From contig JBBMOA010000003.1 in assembly GCA_037954235.1 (NCBI GenBank), forward strand, positions 9,014,453-9,078,452: DNA of 64,000 nt. The letters are read 5' to 3'. Source of the DNA: Aulostomus chinensis (Eukaryota; Chordata; Actinopteri; Syngnathiformes; Aulostomidae). Under the pieces are notes generated by a model. That model was not told the DNA's origin. It ran no database searches and saw nothing but the letters and a program-made list of their open reading frames with translations. The translations under genes and the position numbers were made by a program. Every line of letters starts with the position of its first letter. The first letter of the stretch is position 1. This document shows positions 11,899 to 22,452 of the stretch, piece by piece.

Positions 11899-12393
11899 GT
11901 GAGCCGTTTTTCCTGTTCCCGCCATCCAACTCCAGCTAACCACCTTGTGAGCGTCACCCTGGCGTGGGCAGACCAGCGGCTCACTGTAGGCGCACTCATC
12001 GATTCGGGGGCTGATGGGTGCTTCCTGGATTCTACATTTGCGGCGCAAGCCAACATCCCACAGGAGAGATTGGGGAGGCCAGTGGAGGCTTTCGCTCTGG
12101 ATGAGCGCTGTCTGGCCAGTGTAACCCAACAATCCTGCCCTGTGTCTCTCACTATTGCTGGGAATCATGTGGAGAGTCTCCAGTTCTTCATCATCCACTC
12201 TCCGTCAGTTCCGGTGATCCTTGGGCATCCCTGGTTAGCTCAGCATGAGCCACACATTCACCTCTGGCAATATCCTGGAGTGGAGCTCCCTCTGTCACGC
12301 CCGATGTCTTCAGACTACACCTTGCCCAGCTGTCCGGACAGTCCCCAGTGCCTCTCCCCCCGATCTTTCCTCTGTCCCTCCCGTGTATCATGA
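11899..12393 (+). pseudogene. Gypsy aspartic protease domain
   Basis: Retropepsin-like region with the active-site motif LIDSGADG (Asp at ~12001) and the later flap/hydrophobic motif ILGHPWL at ~12220. It precedes reverse transcriptase as in other Gypsy pols. It is out of frame with both gag and the RT block, so it cannot be expressed as one polyprotein from this copy. Confidence 0.85.
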
Positions 12394-13375
12394 TCTTGGG
12401 GAGGTCTTCAGCAAGACGCGGGCTCAGTCTCTTCCTCCACATCGGCCTTATGACTGTGCCATCAACCTCAGCCCGGGGGCCCCTCTTCCTAGCAGTCGTC
12501 TGTACAGCCTTTCTGTCCTCGAGAGGACGGCTATGGATGATTACATTTCAGAGTCATTGGAAGCAGGGCTCATCCGACCTTCATCCTCCCCGGTGGCAGC
12601 GGGTTTCTTTTTCGTAAAGAAGGAGGATGGTGGTCTCCGGCCATGCATAGACTATCGCCAACTCAACGACATCACCATCAAGAACAAATATCCCCTACCT
12701 CTGATGAGCTCCACCCTCGAACCTCTCACCCAGGCTACCGTCTTCACAAAACTGGACCTCCGGAATGCCTACCATCTCGTCCGGATCCGGGAAGGGGATG
12801 AGTGGAAGACAGCCTTTAAGACTCCCCGTGGTCATTATGAGTACCTGGTAATGCCGTTCGGCCTCACCAACGCCCCGGCGGTGTTCCAGGCACTCGTGAA
12901 TGACATCCTCTGCGACATGCTGGACCGATTTGTTGTGGTCTACCTCGACGACATCCTCATCTTCTCCAGGTCCGTCAAGGAGCATGTCCAGCACGTGCAG
13001 CAGGTTCTCGAACGCCTCCTTCATAACCGGCTCTTCGTAAAGGCTGAGAAATGCCGGTTCCACTCTGATTCCGTGGAGTACCTGGGCTTCATCGTAGAGG
13101 GGGGCAAGACGCGAGCTGATCCTCGCAAGATTCAGGCGGTGGTGGATTGGCCGGATCCTAAGTCTCGAAGGGAACTGCAGAGCTTCCTCGGGTTCGCTAA
13201 TTTCTACAGGAGGTTCATCCGGAACTATAGCTCTGTAGCGGAACCCCTCACCCGGCTAACCACCCCTCTCAGCCATTTGTCTGGTCCCCAGCTGCACGCT
13301 CTGCATTCCTGTCCCTCAAGGAGAGATTCACCAGTGCCCCTGTCCTACTCCATCCCGACCCCAAGAGGCAGTTAA
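12245..13375 (+). pseudogene. Gypsy reverse transcriptase
   Basis: RT block preserving the family motifs: KKEDGGLRPCIDYRQLN, FTKLDLRNAYHL, MPFGLTNAP and the catalytic YLDD near 12940. The thumb/connection (FLGFANFYRRFI) follows near 13180-13215, after which the frame is lost before RNase H. The real RT start is about 12380; the preceding residues in this frame are not family-like. Confidence 0.9.
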
Positions 13376-15060
13376 TTGTGGAGGTGGACATACACCCCTG
13401 TGCTTTCTTCTCCCGCCGATTTCTGCCTGCTGAGGAGAACTATGATATCGGAAACCGGGAGCTGCTCGCTGTTGTGGCGTCATTGGCGGGATGGGGCAGA
13501 GCAGCCATTTACCATCTGGACAGACCATAAGAACTTGACGTTCATCCGGGCTACCAAACGCCTCAATGGTCGGCAGGCAAGGTGGGCAAGCTTCCTCAGT
13601 CGGTTCAACTTCACACTGACCTATCGCCCCGGCTCCCGCAATACCAAGGCAGACGCTCTTTCTGTTACGGAGGAGCCAATCCCTGTCCTCCCTGAGACAA
13701 AGGTGATTGGTGCGGTGACCTGGGGCCTGGAGACTGTCGTCAGGCACGCTCTACGCTCCCATCCAGCCCTGAGCAACGTACCTCCTCGCCGGCTATTTGT
13801 TCCTGACTCGGTCAGATCTCGGGTTCTCCAATGGGGTCATGCCAGTCAGTTTGCTTGCCACCCTGGAGTCCATCGCACCTTCACCTTCCTGGCTTGGAGG
13901 TTCTGGTGGCCTACCATGAGGAGGGATGTCAAGGAGTTTGTCATGGCCTGCACCATCTGCGCCCGCAGCAAGGCCTCTCACCAAGCACCCGCTGGTCTGC
14001 TGCAGCCCCTTCCAACTCCCAGTCGGCCCTGGTCCCATGTGGCATTGGATTTTGTCTCTGGACTCCATCCCTCCCAGGGCAACACAGTGATCCTGACAGT
14101 GGTGGACCGCTTCAGTAACGGAGTTCACCTGGTGGCTTTGCCCAAGCTCCCTTCGGCTTCAGAAACCGCTGACCTCCTGATATGCCACGTGTTCCGTTTG
14201 CATGGCCTTCCCAAGGACATTGTCTCAGATCGAGGGCCTCAATTTGTCTCCCGGGTGTGGCGGGCCTTCTGCAAGGGTTTGGGCGCCTCTGTCAGTCTCT
14301 CGTCAGGATATCATCCCCAGACAAATGGACAAACTGAGGATGAACCAGAGTGTGGAGTCTGCTCTCCGTTGCGTAGCCGCCAAGAAGCCCACCTCCTGGA
14401 GCTGGTTTCTCCCCTGGGTCGAGTATACGGTCAACTCCCTGGTCAGCTCCGCCACCGGTCTCTCACCCTTTGAGGTATCTCTTGGGTACCAGCTACCCAT
14501 CTTTTCGGCGCAGGAGTCTGAAGTGGCTGTTCCCTCCCTTCAGGATCGTTGTGTCTGGGAGATCACCAGAGCCGCCCTGCTCGGTGCTACAGAACGTACC
14601 AGACGAGGAGCTAACCGTCGCCGATCTGCAGCACCGGCTTACCAACCCAGGCAGAGAGTCTGGTTATCCTCCAAGGATCTCCCGCTTCAGCCCACTGCCA
14701 AGAAGCTGAATCCCTGGTTCATTGGACCCTTTGAGATCCAGCAAGTGCCTAGCCCTGCAGTTGTGCGTCTTAAGCTTCCGGCCTCCATGTGTGTCCCGAG
14801 TGAAGCCAGTCTCCTACAGCCCGCTAATGCCTCCAGCCCCTGCCCCCCCCCGAGATTGTGGATGGGCACCCACAGTGGAAGATTCATCGATTGGTTGACG
14901 TCCGGCGCCGGGGATGGGGGTTCCAGTATTTGGTGGACTGGGAGGGGTACGGTGTGTAGGAACGGAGCTGGGTGTCCCGCCAGCTCATCATGTACCTTGG
15001 CCTACTCGCTGAGTTCTACCACCGCCACCCAGACAAGCCTGGCAAGTCACCTGGTGGCTC
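13376..15060 (+). pseudogene. Gypsy RNase H, integrase and chromodomain-like tail
   Basis: RNase H pieces (WTDHKNLTFI, ~13520) are followed by the integrase HHCC zinc region (HPGVH...CTICARSK, 13859-13975). The catalytic core has the first Asp in LDFVSG (~14047) and the second in SDRGPQF (~14227). Near 14335 the frame changes right at the NGQTE motif that holds the catalytic Glu. The C-terminal part continues in another frame to ~14900, then a chromodomain-like stretch (FQYLVDWEGYG) is interrupted by a stop near 14958. Chromodomains at the integrase end define chromoviruses. Confidence 0.85.
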
Positions 15061-15065
15061 CCATA

Positions 15066-15545
15066 GGAGGGGGGGTACTGTTGCGGCTCGATCTGCCGTT
15101 CGGCCCCCTCTGCATGGGCACGCTGCTTCTCCAGAGACATCTCAGCGCGCCGCTGTGGAGTTGCGTAACCTGCAACAAGGGCGGGCAAAGCGTACGTCAT
15201 GACACACCTGCAGCTCATCCGCTCATTACTCACCTGCATCTGATCAGCTCCCTCTGGCTAGTATAAATGTGTTCGCCTCCCAGTCCTCAGATGCGAGTTT
15301 GTCCTGAAAGAACACAGACTAGTTTCCTCATTCTTCGCTAGTTCCCTCAGTCTTCGCTGTCCTATGTCGTTCCTTGGTGTCGATCCCCTTATTTCTGTTA
15401 GTGCTGTTTGAGTTCAGACCCCAAAGGAACCGTTTTGAGTTTTTGTTCCCTAAAGGGAAAATTGAAATATTAAACCCTCGGCAGTTAGGCACTCTCATCT
15501 TTTGTCTTGTGTTGTGCTATTTGGTTCAGTCTACAAACCCTAACA
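15066..15545 (+). repeat. Gypsy polypurine tract and 3' LTR
   Basis: The purine run aggagggggg at 15066-15075 lies just before the 3' LTR (15079-15545, 467 bp). The LTR has the same ends and TATA region as the 5' LTR. A short extra 'gtgtt' near its end accounts for most of the 5-bp length difference. Confidence 0.88.
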
Positions 15546-15810
15546 CTGAATGCTGAAAAAACTGCGAAAAGCACATTTATTGCATTTTCACAAATAAAAT
15601 ACAGGTTTCACAAATCAGAGACTGTTTTTATGAAACTTCAGGGTCTGTAGGTTAATCCAGTCCAGATTTGAGAAGCCTAGGTGCTGTGGTTTTTGATCTG
15701 GACCTGGTCTAATGAGGTTTAGGTATAAAACAAAAAACAGTGAAATCTCACCTTTTAGCTTTTTCACAAACAGAATAAAGTGTTCACAAATACAACCGTG
15801 GGTGTCAGGC
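15546..15810 (+). repeat. Satellite continued (right of Gypsy)
   Basis: Resumes the monomer split at 10285 ('tgctgaaaaaactgcgaaaagc'), with the middle-monomer variant 'aaataaaatacagg'. A ninth, diverged monomer begins near 15636 (acttcagggtctg) and fades by about 15800. Confidence 0.85.
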
Positions 15811-16312
15811 AAAGTTAATGTCTCTCCTAAAATGTCAACAATGTTTTCACATCAATACATGCCACCAAAAGCAGACAATCAGTGGACAAACAGTCGCACT
15901 GCACATGAAGTCAATTTTCCCTTAACTTTCCCCTTAAGTGCTGAATCGGAAGCTGCTGAATCGGAGGCTAACTTCAGCGTTGTTCTACTGATCTGTATCA
16001 TTGTACTGTCCTTTATGATTGATATCAGACTAATGAGGTATATGAAGAGGCGTTTGGTCAAGTGAATGGTTCACACTGGATGCTTCAGTCAGATTGTATA
16101 TATGTAAATAAAACAGGAGTGGCAGCCCGTGTGGTGTTGACCCCCGAACAAGATGAATGGTTTCAAATGTCAGATACCTCAGTCCCACATATCTCACTGT
16201 TGGTGGGAGCTAGAGTGGATGCTAAGGATATCGGACAAATGACCAAAGCGGCCCATTTAGCGACCGACTGGAAACAGACATATTTAGCCTCCTCGTATGT
16301 CTGAGACGCATG
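15811..16312 (+). pseudogene. Retrovirus-like fragments (membrane peptide; pol N-terminal linker)
   Basis: Two short pieces upstream of the BEL element. Up to 16065 a peptide ends in a hydrophobic segment (FSVVLLICIIVLSFMI) and a basic tail, like the end of a membrane protein. From 16062 to 16304, the motif LTPEQDEWFQMSDTS resembles the linker before reverse transcriptase in fish endogenous retrovirus-like pols. The two do not belong next to each other in a normal element, so this is a rearranged junction. Assignment is tentative. Confidence 0.4.
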
Positions 16313-17998
16313 CACAAGCCTGCTCATGTGACAGTCTACAAGACAAACTTGTTGGATAACGGTAGGTCATCGTTCTTCAAACCCTGCTGCAGCACCATTC
16401 ATGTCAAAGAAACCTTGTCTGGTCATGCAACACAGCCAAGCCATCTTCACCATCACCCTAATGACAGCCTAGTACAGGAAGAGGCTACCGACAGTCTTGG
16501 CTCGTCAGTTTTCGGCGGGACAAAGGATGATGATCGGCTTGCTTTATCTGTAGAAGATGAGACGTTTCTTGACATTATGGATAAGGAGGTTGTCAGGGAC
16601 ATTTCATACACCTGGACTGCTCCCTTACCCTTCCGCATACCCCGCTGCCGCCTTCCAAATAACAGAGGCCAAGCACTAAAACGACTCAACACTCTCAGGT
16701 GCACACTGGACAAGAAGCCTGATATGCAGGAGCACTTCATCAGTTTTATGCAAAAAATGCTTGACAACCAGCATGCAGAACCAGCACCACCTCTGCAGAG
16801 TGATCAGGAATGTTGGCTTGCCCATCTTCGCAGTGTACCACCCACAAAAACCTGGACAAATCAGGGTCGTTTTTGACTCAAGTGCAAAACAGGAAGGTGT
16901 TTCCTTGAACGATGTCCTGCTAAGCAGCCCTGATCTCAACAACATGCTGGTAGGAGTGCTCATGCATTTCCGAAGAGAAGCCATAGCCATGACGGCAGAC
17001 GTACAACAGATGTTTTACTCCTTCAACGTCCGCGAAGATCATCGAGATTGCCTGAGGTTCCTTTGGTACCAGGATAACGATCTCCAGAAGGACATCATGG
17101 AGTATAGGATGAACGTTCATGTGTTCGGAAACAGTCCTTCACCAGCAGTAGCGATCTATGCATTGCGGAGAGCTACCCAGGCTGGTGAGGAGGAATATGG
17201 CATGGATGCAAATGAGTTTGTCAACAGAAACTTTTACGTCGATGATGAGTTAACCTCTGTTCCCACTGAAGAAGAGGCAGTTGACCTTCTGAAGAGAACA
17301 AAGGAAATGTTGGCTGAGTCCAACATACATCTTCATAAGATAGCGTCAAACAGCTACAAAGTCATGGCATCCTTTTTTCCGGAAGATCTCGCAAAAAATC
17401 TCAAGGACCTAGATCTCGGAGGAGAACCTTTACCTGTCCAGAGGAGTCTTAGACTCGAGGTTCCAACACAGTCCGACAGTTTCATTTTCAAGGTGTCCAA
17501 AGTAGAGAGACCATACACCAAGAGGGGCGTGTTGTCCACAGTTAACAGCCTCTATGACCCTCTAGGATTCGTTGCTCCCATTACTGTGCAGGGAAAAGCT
17601 CTGATCCGAGAGCTATCCTCCGAGCCATGTGAGTTGGATGACCCACTTCCTCTGGAAAAAGAGCAGCACTGGCGAGCTTGGAAGGAGTCTCTTAATGACT
17701 TGGAACAGCTGTCTATCCCTAGACCCTATGTCACAGTTCCTCTATGTTCAACACAACAGAGAGAGATCTGTGTCTTCTCTGACGCCTCTACTGTTGCCAT
17801 AGCAGCAGTGGCATACCTACAAGTAGTGGATTCTTCAGGACAGTGTCACCTTGGATTTTTGATGGGGAAAGCCAAAGTAGCACCAAGACCAGCTTGGAGT
17901 TATGTGCTGCTGTTCTTGCTGTCGAAATGGCAGAGCTGATTTCACAGGAGTTGGACCTTGACATCCAAGCTGTGAAGTTCTATACTGACAGCAACATC
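16310..17998 (+). pseudogene. BEL/Pao reverse transcriptase and start of RNase H
   Basis: Reads in pieces. 16310-~16815 carries the region before RT (LPFRIPRCRLPNNR). After a frameshift near 16815, 16820-17939 carries the RT core: YHPQKPGQIRVVFDSSA, TADVQQMFY, VFGNSPSPAVAIYALRRA and the catalytic YVDD near 17238. GVLSTVNSLYDPLGFVAP and an RNase H start (VFSDASTVAIAAVAYL) follow. A second frameshift near 17890 moves the rest of RNase H (LELCAAVLAVEMAEL...YTDSNIVL) to another frame, where it runs to the solo LTR insertion. Confidence 0.88.
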
Positions 17999-18003
17999 GT
18001 CCT

Positions 18004-18501
18004 TGTCGAGTACGGGGTTTGTGGGATGGTGAGACCCAAGTGCAGACAGTAGGGATGGTGCAAAAAGAGGTTTATTAGGAGCTGGAGGCTTGAGGCGGGG
18101 AGCGAGGCTGGAGGCTTGAGACGTGGCGTGAGGCCGGAGGCTTGAAACGTGGCGAGAGGCTGGAGGCTTGAGACGTGGCGAGAGGCCGGAGGCTTGAGAC
18201 GTGGCGAGAGGCCGGAGGCTTGAGACGTGGCGAGAGGCCGGAGGCTTGAGACGTGGCGAGAGGCCGGAGGCTTTGACGAGACGAGACTAGACAAAACTTT
18301 AACTGTGACTGTGACGACGACAAATGATGACAATGACCCAACCAGGAACTAAGGAGACACACAGGTTAAATACAAGAAGGGAAACGAGACACAGGTGGTG
18401 CAATCACCCAGGTGAGACATGAGGTAATCACAGGAGGGAGGTTAGGAAGACAGGACATGACTACAAAATAAAACAGGAAACACAAGACAGGGATCGTGAC
18501 A
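18004..18501 (-). mobile_element. Solo Gypsy-type LTR inside BEL RNase H
   Basis: 498 bp with TGTC...GACA ends, flanked by gtcct at 17999-18003 and 18502-18506, a 5-bp target duplication. BEL coding resumes immediately after it with the expected residues (LGYINKTSRRFYV). Read on the minus strand it has an LTR layout: TGTCACGATCC start, TATTTAA box, AATAAA signal and ACTCGACA end. There are no internal genes, so it is a solo LTR left by recombination between two LTRs. Confidence 0.8.
18079..18272 (-). repeat. 26-bp minisatellite inside the solo LTR
   Basis: About seven to eight head-to-tail copies of a 26-bp unit based on 'ggaggcttgagacgtggcg' with small differences (aggctgg / aggccgg). It lies in the part of the LTR downstream of the TATA box in its own orientation. 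Spacing is direct with no unique spacers, so it is not a CRISPR. Confidence 0.88.
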
Positions 18502-20232
18502 GTCCTGGGCTACATCAATAAGACCTCTAGAAGGTTCTACGTCTGTGTTGCTAACTGGGTCATAAGGATCAGAAAATCCACGCACCCAGGTCAGTGGCAT
18601 TATGTGGCAACTGACCACAATCCAGCAGACCATGCCACCAGACCTATTCCTGCAGGTCTTTTGGAGCACACTACTTGGTTCCGGGGTCCTACATTCCTCA
18701 AGCAAGCTGAAACAGGAGAATCCATGTTTGAGACTACAAGGAACTTTGAGCTCGTGGATCCTGAGAAAGATAAAGAGATACGGCCACAAGTCAAGGCCCT
18801 CTCAACCAAAGCTGAAGGAGAATGTCTCAGTACACAACGCTTCAAGCGTTTTTCAGTTTGGAAATTGATGATTCGAGGCATATCAAGACTCATCCACCGA
18901 ATCAGAGTCTACTCCAAATCCCCCAAACAGGATGCGCAAGATGTACAATCACATGCAAAAGTCATGGTCATCAGATGTGTTCAGAGAGAGGTCTTCAAGG
19001 AGGACATCAGCAGACTGGAAAAGGGACAGAAGGTCTACAAGAGCAGCCAGCTGTACAAATTGAACCCCATCCTCGACCAGGATGGTCTCTTAAGAGTTGG
19101 AGGCCGTCTAACTTTAGCTGACTTGCCAAGAGATGAGAAGCATCCATACATCCTCCCAAGGGGACATCATGTATCAACACTACTGGTGCGTCATTACGGA
19201 AGGGGCCCTCCGTTCTTGAAGCTCGTCTCCAGTGTGATTCATGGATGTATCATCTGTCGAAAGCTGAGAGGAAAGACAGAAGAGCAAATAATGGCAGACC
19301 TACCAGCAGATGGATTTACCAGTGAGCCAGCTTTCACCTGGGTGGGGTTAGACATCTTTGGACCATGGAACATCACGACACACCGCACCAGGGGTGGAAG
19401 TGCTGACAGCAAGAGATGGGCAGTGCTGGGGTCCAGAGCTGTCCATATAGAGGTAATAGAGAGCATGTCTACATCAAGCTTTATTAATGCTTTGAGAAGA
19501 TTCTTTGCTGTCCGTGGTCCCACCAAGCTGCTCAGGTCTGACCGTGGGACTAACTTCATCGGCGCTTGCAGGGAGCTGAAGATCCAGACGGATGACCCTG
19601 AGATAAAAAACTATCTCCTAGGTGAAGGATGCACCTGGACCTTCAACCCTCCCCACTCATCACACATGGGCGGATGCTGGGAGAGGTTGATACAGGCAGG
19701 ACCTACTCGTCTGACCCATGAGGTCCTTACTACGCTGATGGCAGAGGTAATGGCAATTATGAATGCCAGGCCGCTGGTTCCTCTGTCATATGACCCAGAG
19801 TCACCCACTATCTTGACACCAGCAATGCTCCTAACTAGAAAGAAAGATCCAACATCAGCTACACATGGTGAGTTTGATCTCACAAACCACTACAAACAAC
19901 AGTGGAGGCATGTTCAGTGTCTCGCAAACACATTCTGGAAGCGCTGGAGGCAAGAATACTTGGCTACCCTTCAACCTCGCAGAAAATGTACTGAGGAGAA
20001 ACGCAATATCCAAGTAGGGGATGTTGTGTTGGTCAAGGACAGCCAAACCAAGCGAAACGAGTGGCCCACTGGTCTGATCACAAAGACCATTCAAAGTCGA
20101 GACAAGAAAGTCAGGAAGGTGGAAGTCAAAGTGGTGAAGGAGGGAACTGTTAAGGTTTACTCAAGGCCAGTTTCGGAACTCATCCTCTTCTTCAAAAGAA
20201 ACCATGAGGAAATGGCCTTATTTTTTGAGTAG
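18502..20232 (+). pseudogene. BEL/Pao RNase H end and integrase
   Basis: One open frame of 578 codons from 18496. It starts with the end of RNase H (HYVATDHNPADHATR), then the integrase zinc-binding region (CIICRKLRGKT) and the catalytic core: Asp in VGLDIFGP (~19350), Asp in SDRGTNF (~19540) and Glu in MGGCWERL (~19683). The C-terminal part includes GDVVLVKD and ends at a stop at 20230. About 35-40 residues expected between the first and second histidine/cysteine pairs appear deleted near 19200. The coding block is otherwise open, the best preserved in this element. Confidence 0.88.
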
Positions 20233-20263
20233 AATAGTGGTGATGATTATACCAGGTGGGGAG

Positions 20264-20920
20264 TGTACTGGAACTATAGTTTGTTTGAGTTAAATAGCCT
20301 AATTTCAGTTCATTTTTAGCACTTCCTCAAAATTAGTCATGTACAGATATTAGCCTGTCCTTTGTCGCCACCCAGTGGTCATTTGTGGTACGTTCACTGT
20401 TGGTCTCTAAATCGTACTCGTTGCATCAGACTGGAGATTGTGTGTGCAGTTCAGCGTCTTGTTTATGGCTATGTGTTTGTAAGTACATGCTGATACAGTT
20501 GTTTGTTTTCTAAGAATGTCCAAATTATAGCAGAGTGCTTGTGTTAATGTTTCATAAAGATATGATTATTTTTACATTTCCTGTCAGAGTTTGCTAAGTA
20601 GCTAGCTTGCTAGTTGCTATGTGGAGGATTAGCTACCTACAATAGTGTCTATAATTAATCCGATACAGCCTGGCTGTGCTCTTTTGAGTGAATTATGTTT
20701 AATTTACATTTGAATTATATGGATATATGGATGAATATGATAATGATGATATTTCATTTGCATGTTTCATTACAGTTTTACAAAAAGGAAAGTTGAGAAT
20801 GGATTCAATCACACTGTTCAAAATGGAAAATTGAGGATTCAGTAAACGTCTTAAAAACTTCCAAGCTACAGTTTTCATTGGATCATCTCACATGTTAGCT
20901 ATCTGTCTAGTTTGACCACA
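20264..20920 (+). repeat. Probable BEL 3' LTR
   Basis: Begins TGTACTGG directly after the purine tract. It is AT-rich and has no ORF. The right boundary near 20920 is a guess from a TGACCACACA-like end; only the left boundary is supported. Confidence 0.4.
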
Positions 20921-21420
20921 CAATACGTCAAGTGAGGACAGAATAACGCAGGTTTTTGTACCCGCGTTTGCTCGGCATTAGGGCGCATTCAAGCTTCCAG
21001 CAGACGCGGGTCTGAGCTCTGGCTGTGAGGGCTGCGTGCCTGTGTTTTTCTTTTTTAACCTGTCCTGTTCAGCAGCTGGGGCGAGCAGCATCAATGTTCC
21101 TGGTGCCTTATTGTACTGAAGCAGTTTTACTCTGCATAGGAGGAATCTGCTAAACTCCTCCAATTGCCATTTATGCTTAATTTTATTTGGAATGGTTTTG
21201 GTTCAGTGATAAAGCTACCGGACTGAGGCTCAGGAGTGGATAGAAAGAGAGAACAGGGACAGGATAGGGAAGACAAGGTGGGGGGACAAAAACAGCAACA
21301 ACAATAGCAGAAAAAAACAAAACCAAACAAACAAAGAAAAAGTAACAAAAACAACAGAGAGGAGAAAAGAAAAAAAAAGGAAAAAAACATTGGTTGCAGA
21401 ATTTCCAGTGCAGGCCTACC

Positions 21421-21837
21421 ATCCATCCATCCATTGTCATCTTCCGCTTATTCCTTACTAGCAAGGGTTGCGGGGGGCTGGAGCCTATCCCAGCATCTGC
21501 GGGCAAGAGGCGGGAAGCACCCTGGACAGGTCGCCAGTCCATCGCAGGGCCAACATACAGAGACGAACAACCATTCACACTCACATCATACCTACGGTCA
21601 ATTTAGAGTATTCAATCAGCCTAGTCCCCAACTCTCGATCCCCATCTCCTCCACCCATCCCCTGTTCTCCCCGCCCCCCCCCCCCAGAGCAGGCGGGCTC
21701 TGGGGGGGGAACCCATGCAGGCACGGGGAGAACATGCAAACTCCACAAAGAAAGATCCCGCGCCCGAGCTGGGACTCGAACCCGGGACCTTCTTGCTGTG
21801 AGGCCACAGTGCTAACCACTGCACCACCGTGCAGCCC
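21421..21837 (-). mobile_element. tRNA-derived teleost SINE, copy 1 (mosaic)
   Basis: On the minus strand it opens with a tRNA-like head holding an A-box-like TGGTGCAGTGG and a B box GGTTCGAGTCC, and ends in a (ATGG)n tail. Within 21630-21706 it contains a piece of L1 3' UTR (gatccccatctcctcc, then a C-run and agagcaggcggg) in place of normal SINE sequence. The flanks tgcaggcctacc (21409-21420) and tgcaggcttacc (21838-21849) look like its target duplication. Confidence 0.75.
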
Positions 21838-21849
21838 TGCAGGCTTACC

Positions 21850-22235
21850 ATCCATCCATCCATCGTCATCTTCCGCTTATTCCTACACATTAAGGGTTGC
21901 GGGGGGGCTGGAGCCGATCCCAGCGTCAACGGGCGAGAGGCGGGGTACACCCTGGACAGGTCGCCAGTCCATTGCAGGGCCAACATAGAGAGACGAACAA
22001 CCATTCACACTCACATCATACCTATGGTCAATTTAGAGAATCCAATCAGCCTAGTCCCCAAATTGCATGTCTTTGGACGGTGGGAGGAAGCCGGAGTACC
22101 CGGAGAGAACCCATGCAGGCACAGGGAGAACATGCAAACTCCACACAGAAAGATCCCGCGCCCGAGCTGGGACTCGAACCCGGAACCTTCTTGCTGTGAG
22201 GCCACAGTGCTAACCACTGCACCACCGTGCAGCCC
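21850..22235 (-). mobile_element. tRNA-derived teleost SINE, copy 2 (complete)
   Basis: Full-length copy in the same orientation as copy 1, with the normal middle section (tgcatgtctttggacggtgg). It is bounded on both sides by tgcaggcttacc (21838-21849 and 22236-22247). Confidence 0.8.
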
Positions 22236-22247
22236 TGCAGGCTTACC

Positions 22248-22452
22248 ATCCATCCATCCATCGTCATCTTCCGCTTATTCCTACACATTCAGGGTCGCGG
22301 GGGGGCTGGAGCCGATCCCAGCGTCAACGGGCGAGAGGCGGGGTACACCCTGGACAGGTCGCCAGTCCATCGCAGGGCCAACACAGAGAGACGAACAACC
22401 ATTCACACTCACATTCATACCTACGGTCAATTTAGACAATTCAATCAGCCTA
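22248..22452 (-). mobile_element. tRNA-derived teleost SINE, copy 3 (tail half only)
   Basis: Contains the tail and middle of the SINE up to 'cagcctaatccccaa', where it passes directly into L1 3' UTR sequence (gatccccatctcctcc). The tRNA-like head is missing. The junction is the same as the left junction of the L1 piece inside copy 1. Confidence 0.75.

Larger units (their letters stand above)
10286..15545 (+). mobile_element. Ty3/Gypsy LTR retrotransposon, chromovirus-like, degraded
   Basis: A 5.26-kb element with two LTRs in direct orientation. Inside, in order, are gag, protease, reverse transcriptase, RNase H, integrase and a chromodomain-like tail. Both LTRs start TGTTGCGG and end CCTAACA. 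The flanks are ctgta (10281-10285) and ctgaa (15546-15550), a 5-bp target duplication with one substitution, and the insertion lies within a satellite monomer. The LTRs differ by roughly two dozen substitutions and small indels by eye, and every ORF is broken, so the copy is not recent. It appears non-autonomous now. Confidence 0.92.
16313..20920 (+). mobile_element. BEL/Pao LTR retrotransposon, 5'-truncated
   Basis: Pol region of a BEL/Pao element lacking the 5' LTR, gag and protease. It contains RT, RNase H (split by a solo LTR) and integrase, followed by a purine tract (aggtggggag, 20254-20263) and a probable 3' LTR starting TGTACTGG at 20264. The LTR end is not certain because no 5' copy exists for comparison. 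Confidence 0.8.

Noticed and set aside
18079..18272. Regular short repeats resembling a CRISPR
   Set aside because: Units are directly adjacent with no unique spacers, the setting is vertebrate, and they lie in an LTR: a minisatellite.
21770..21837. Possible tRNA gene (A and B boxes)
   Set aside because: It is the head of a SINE, repeated nearby with no cloverleaf that I could complete; not a functional tRNA gene.
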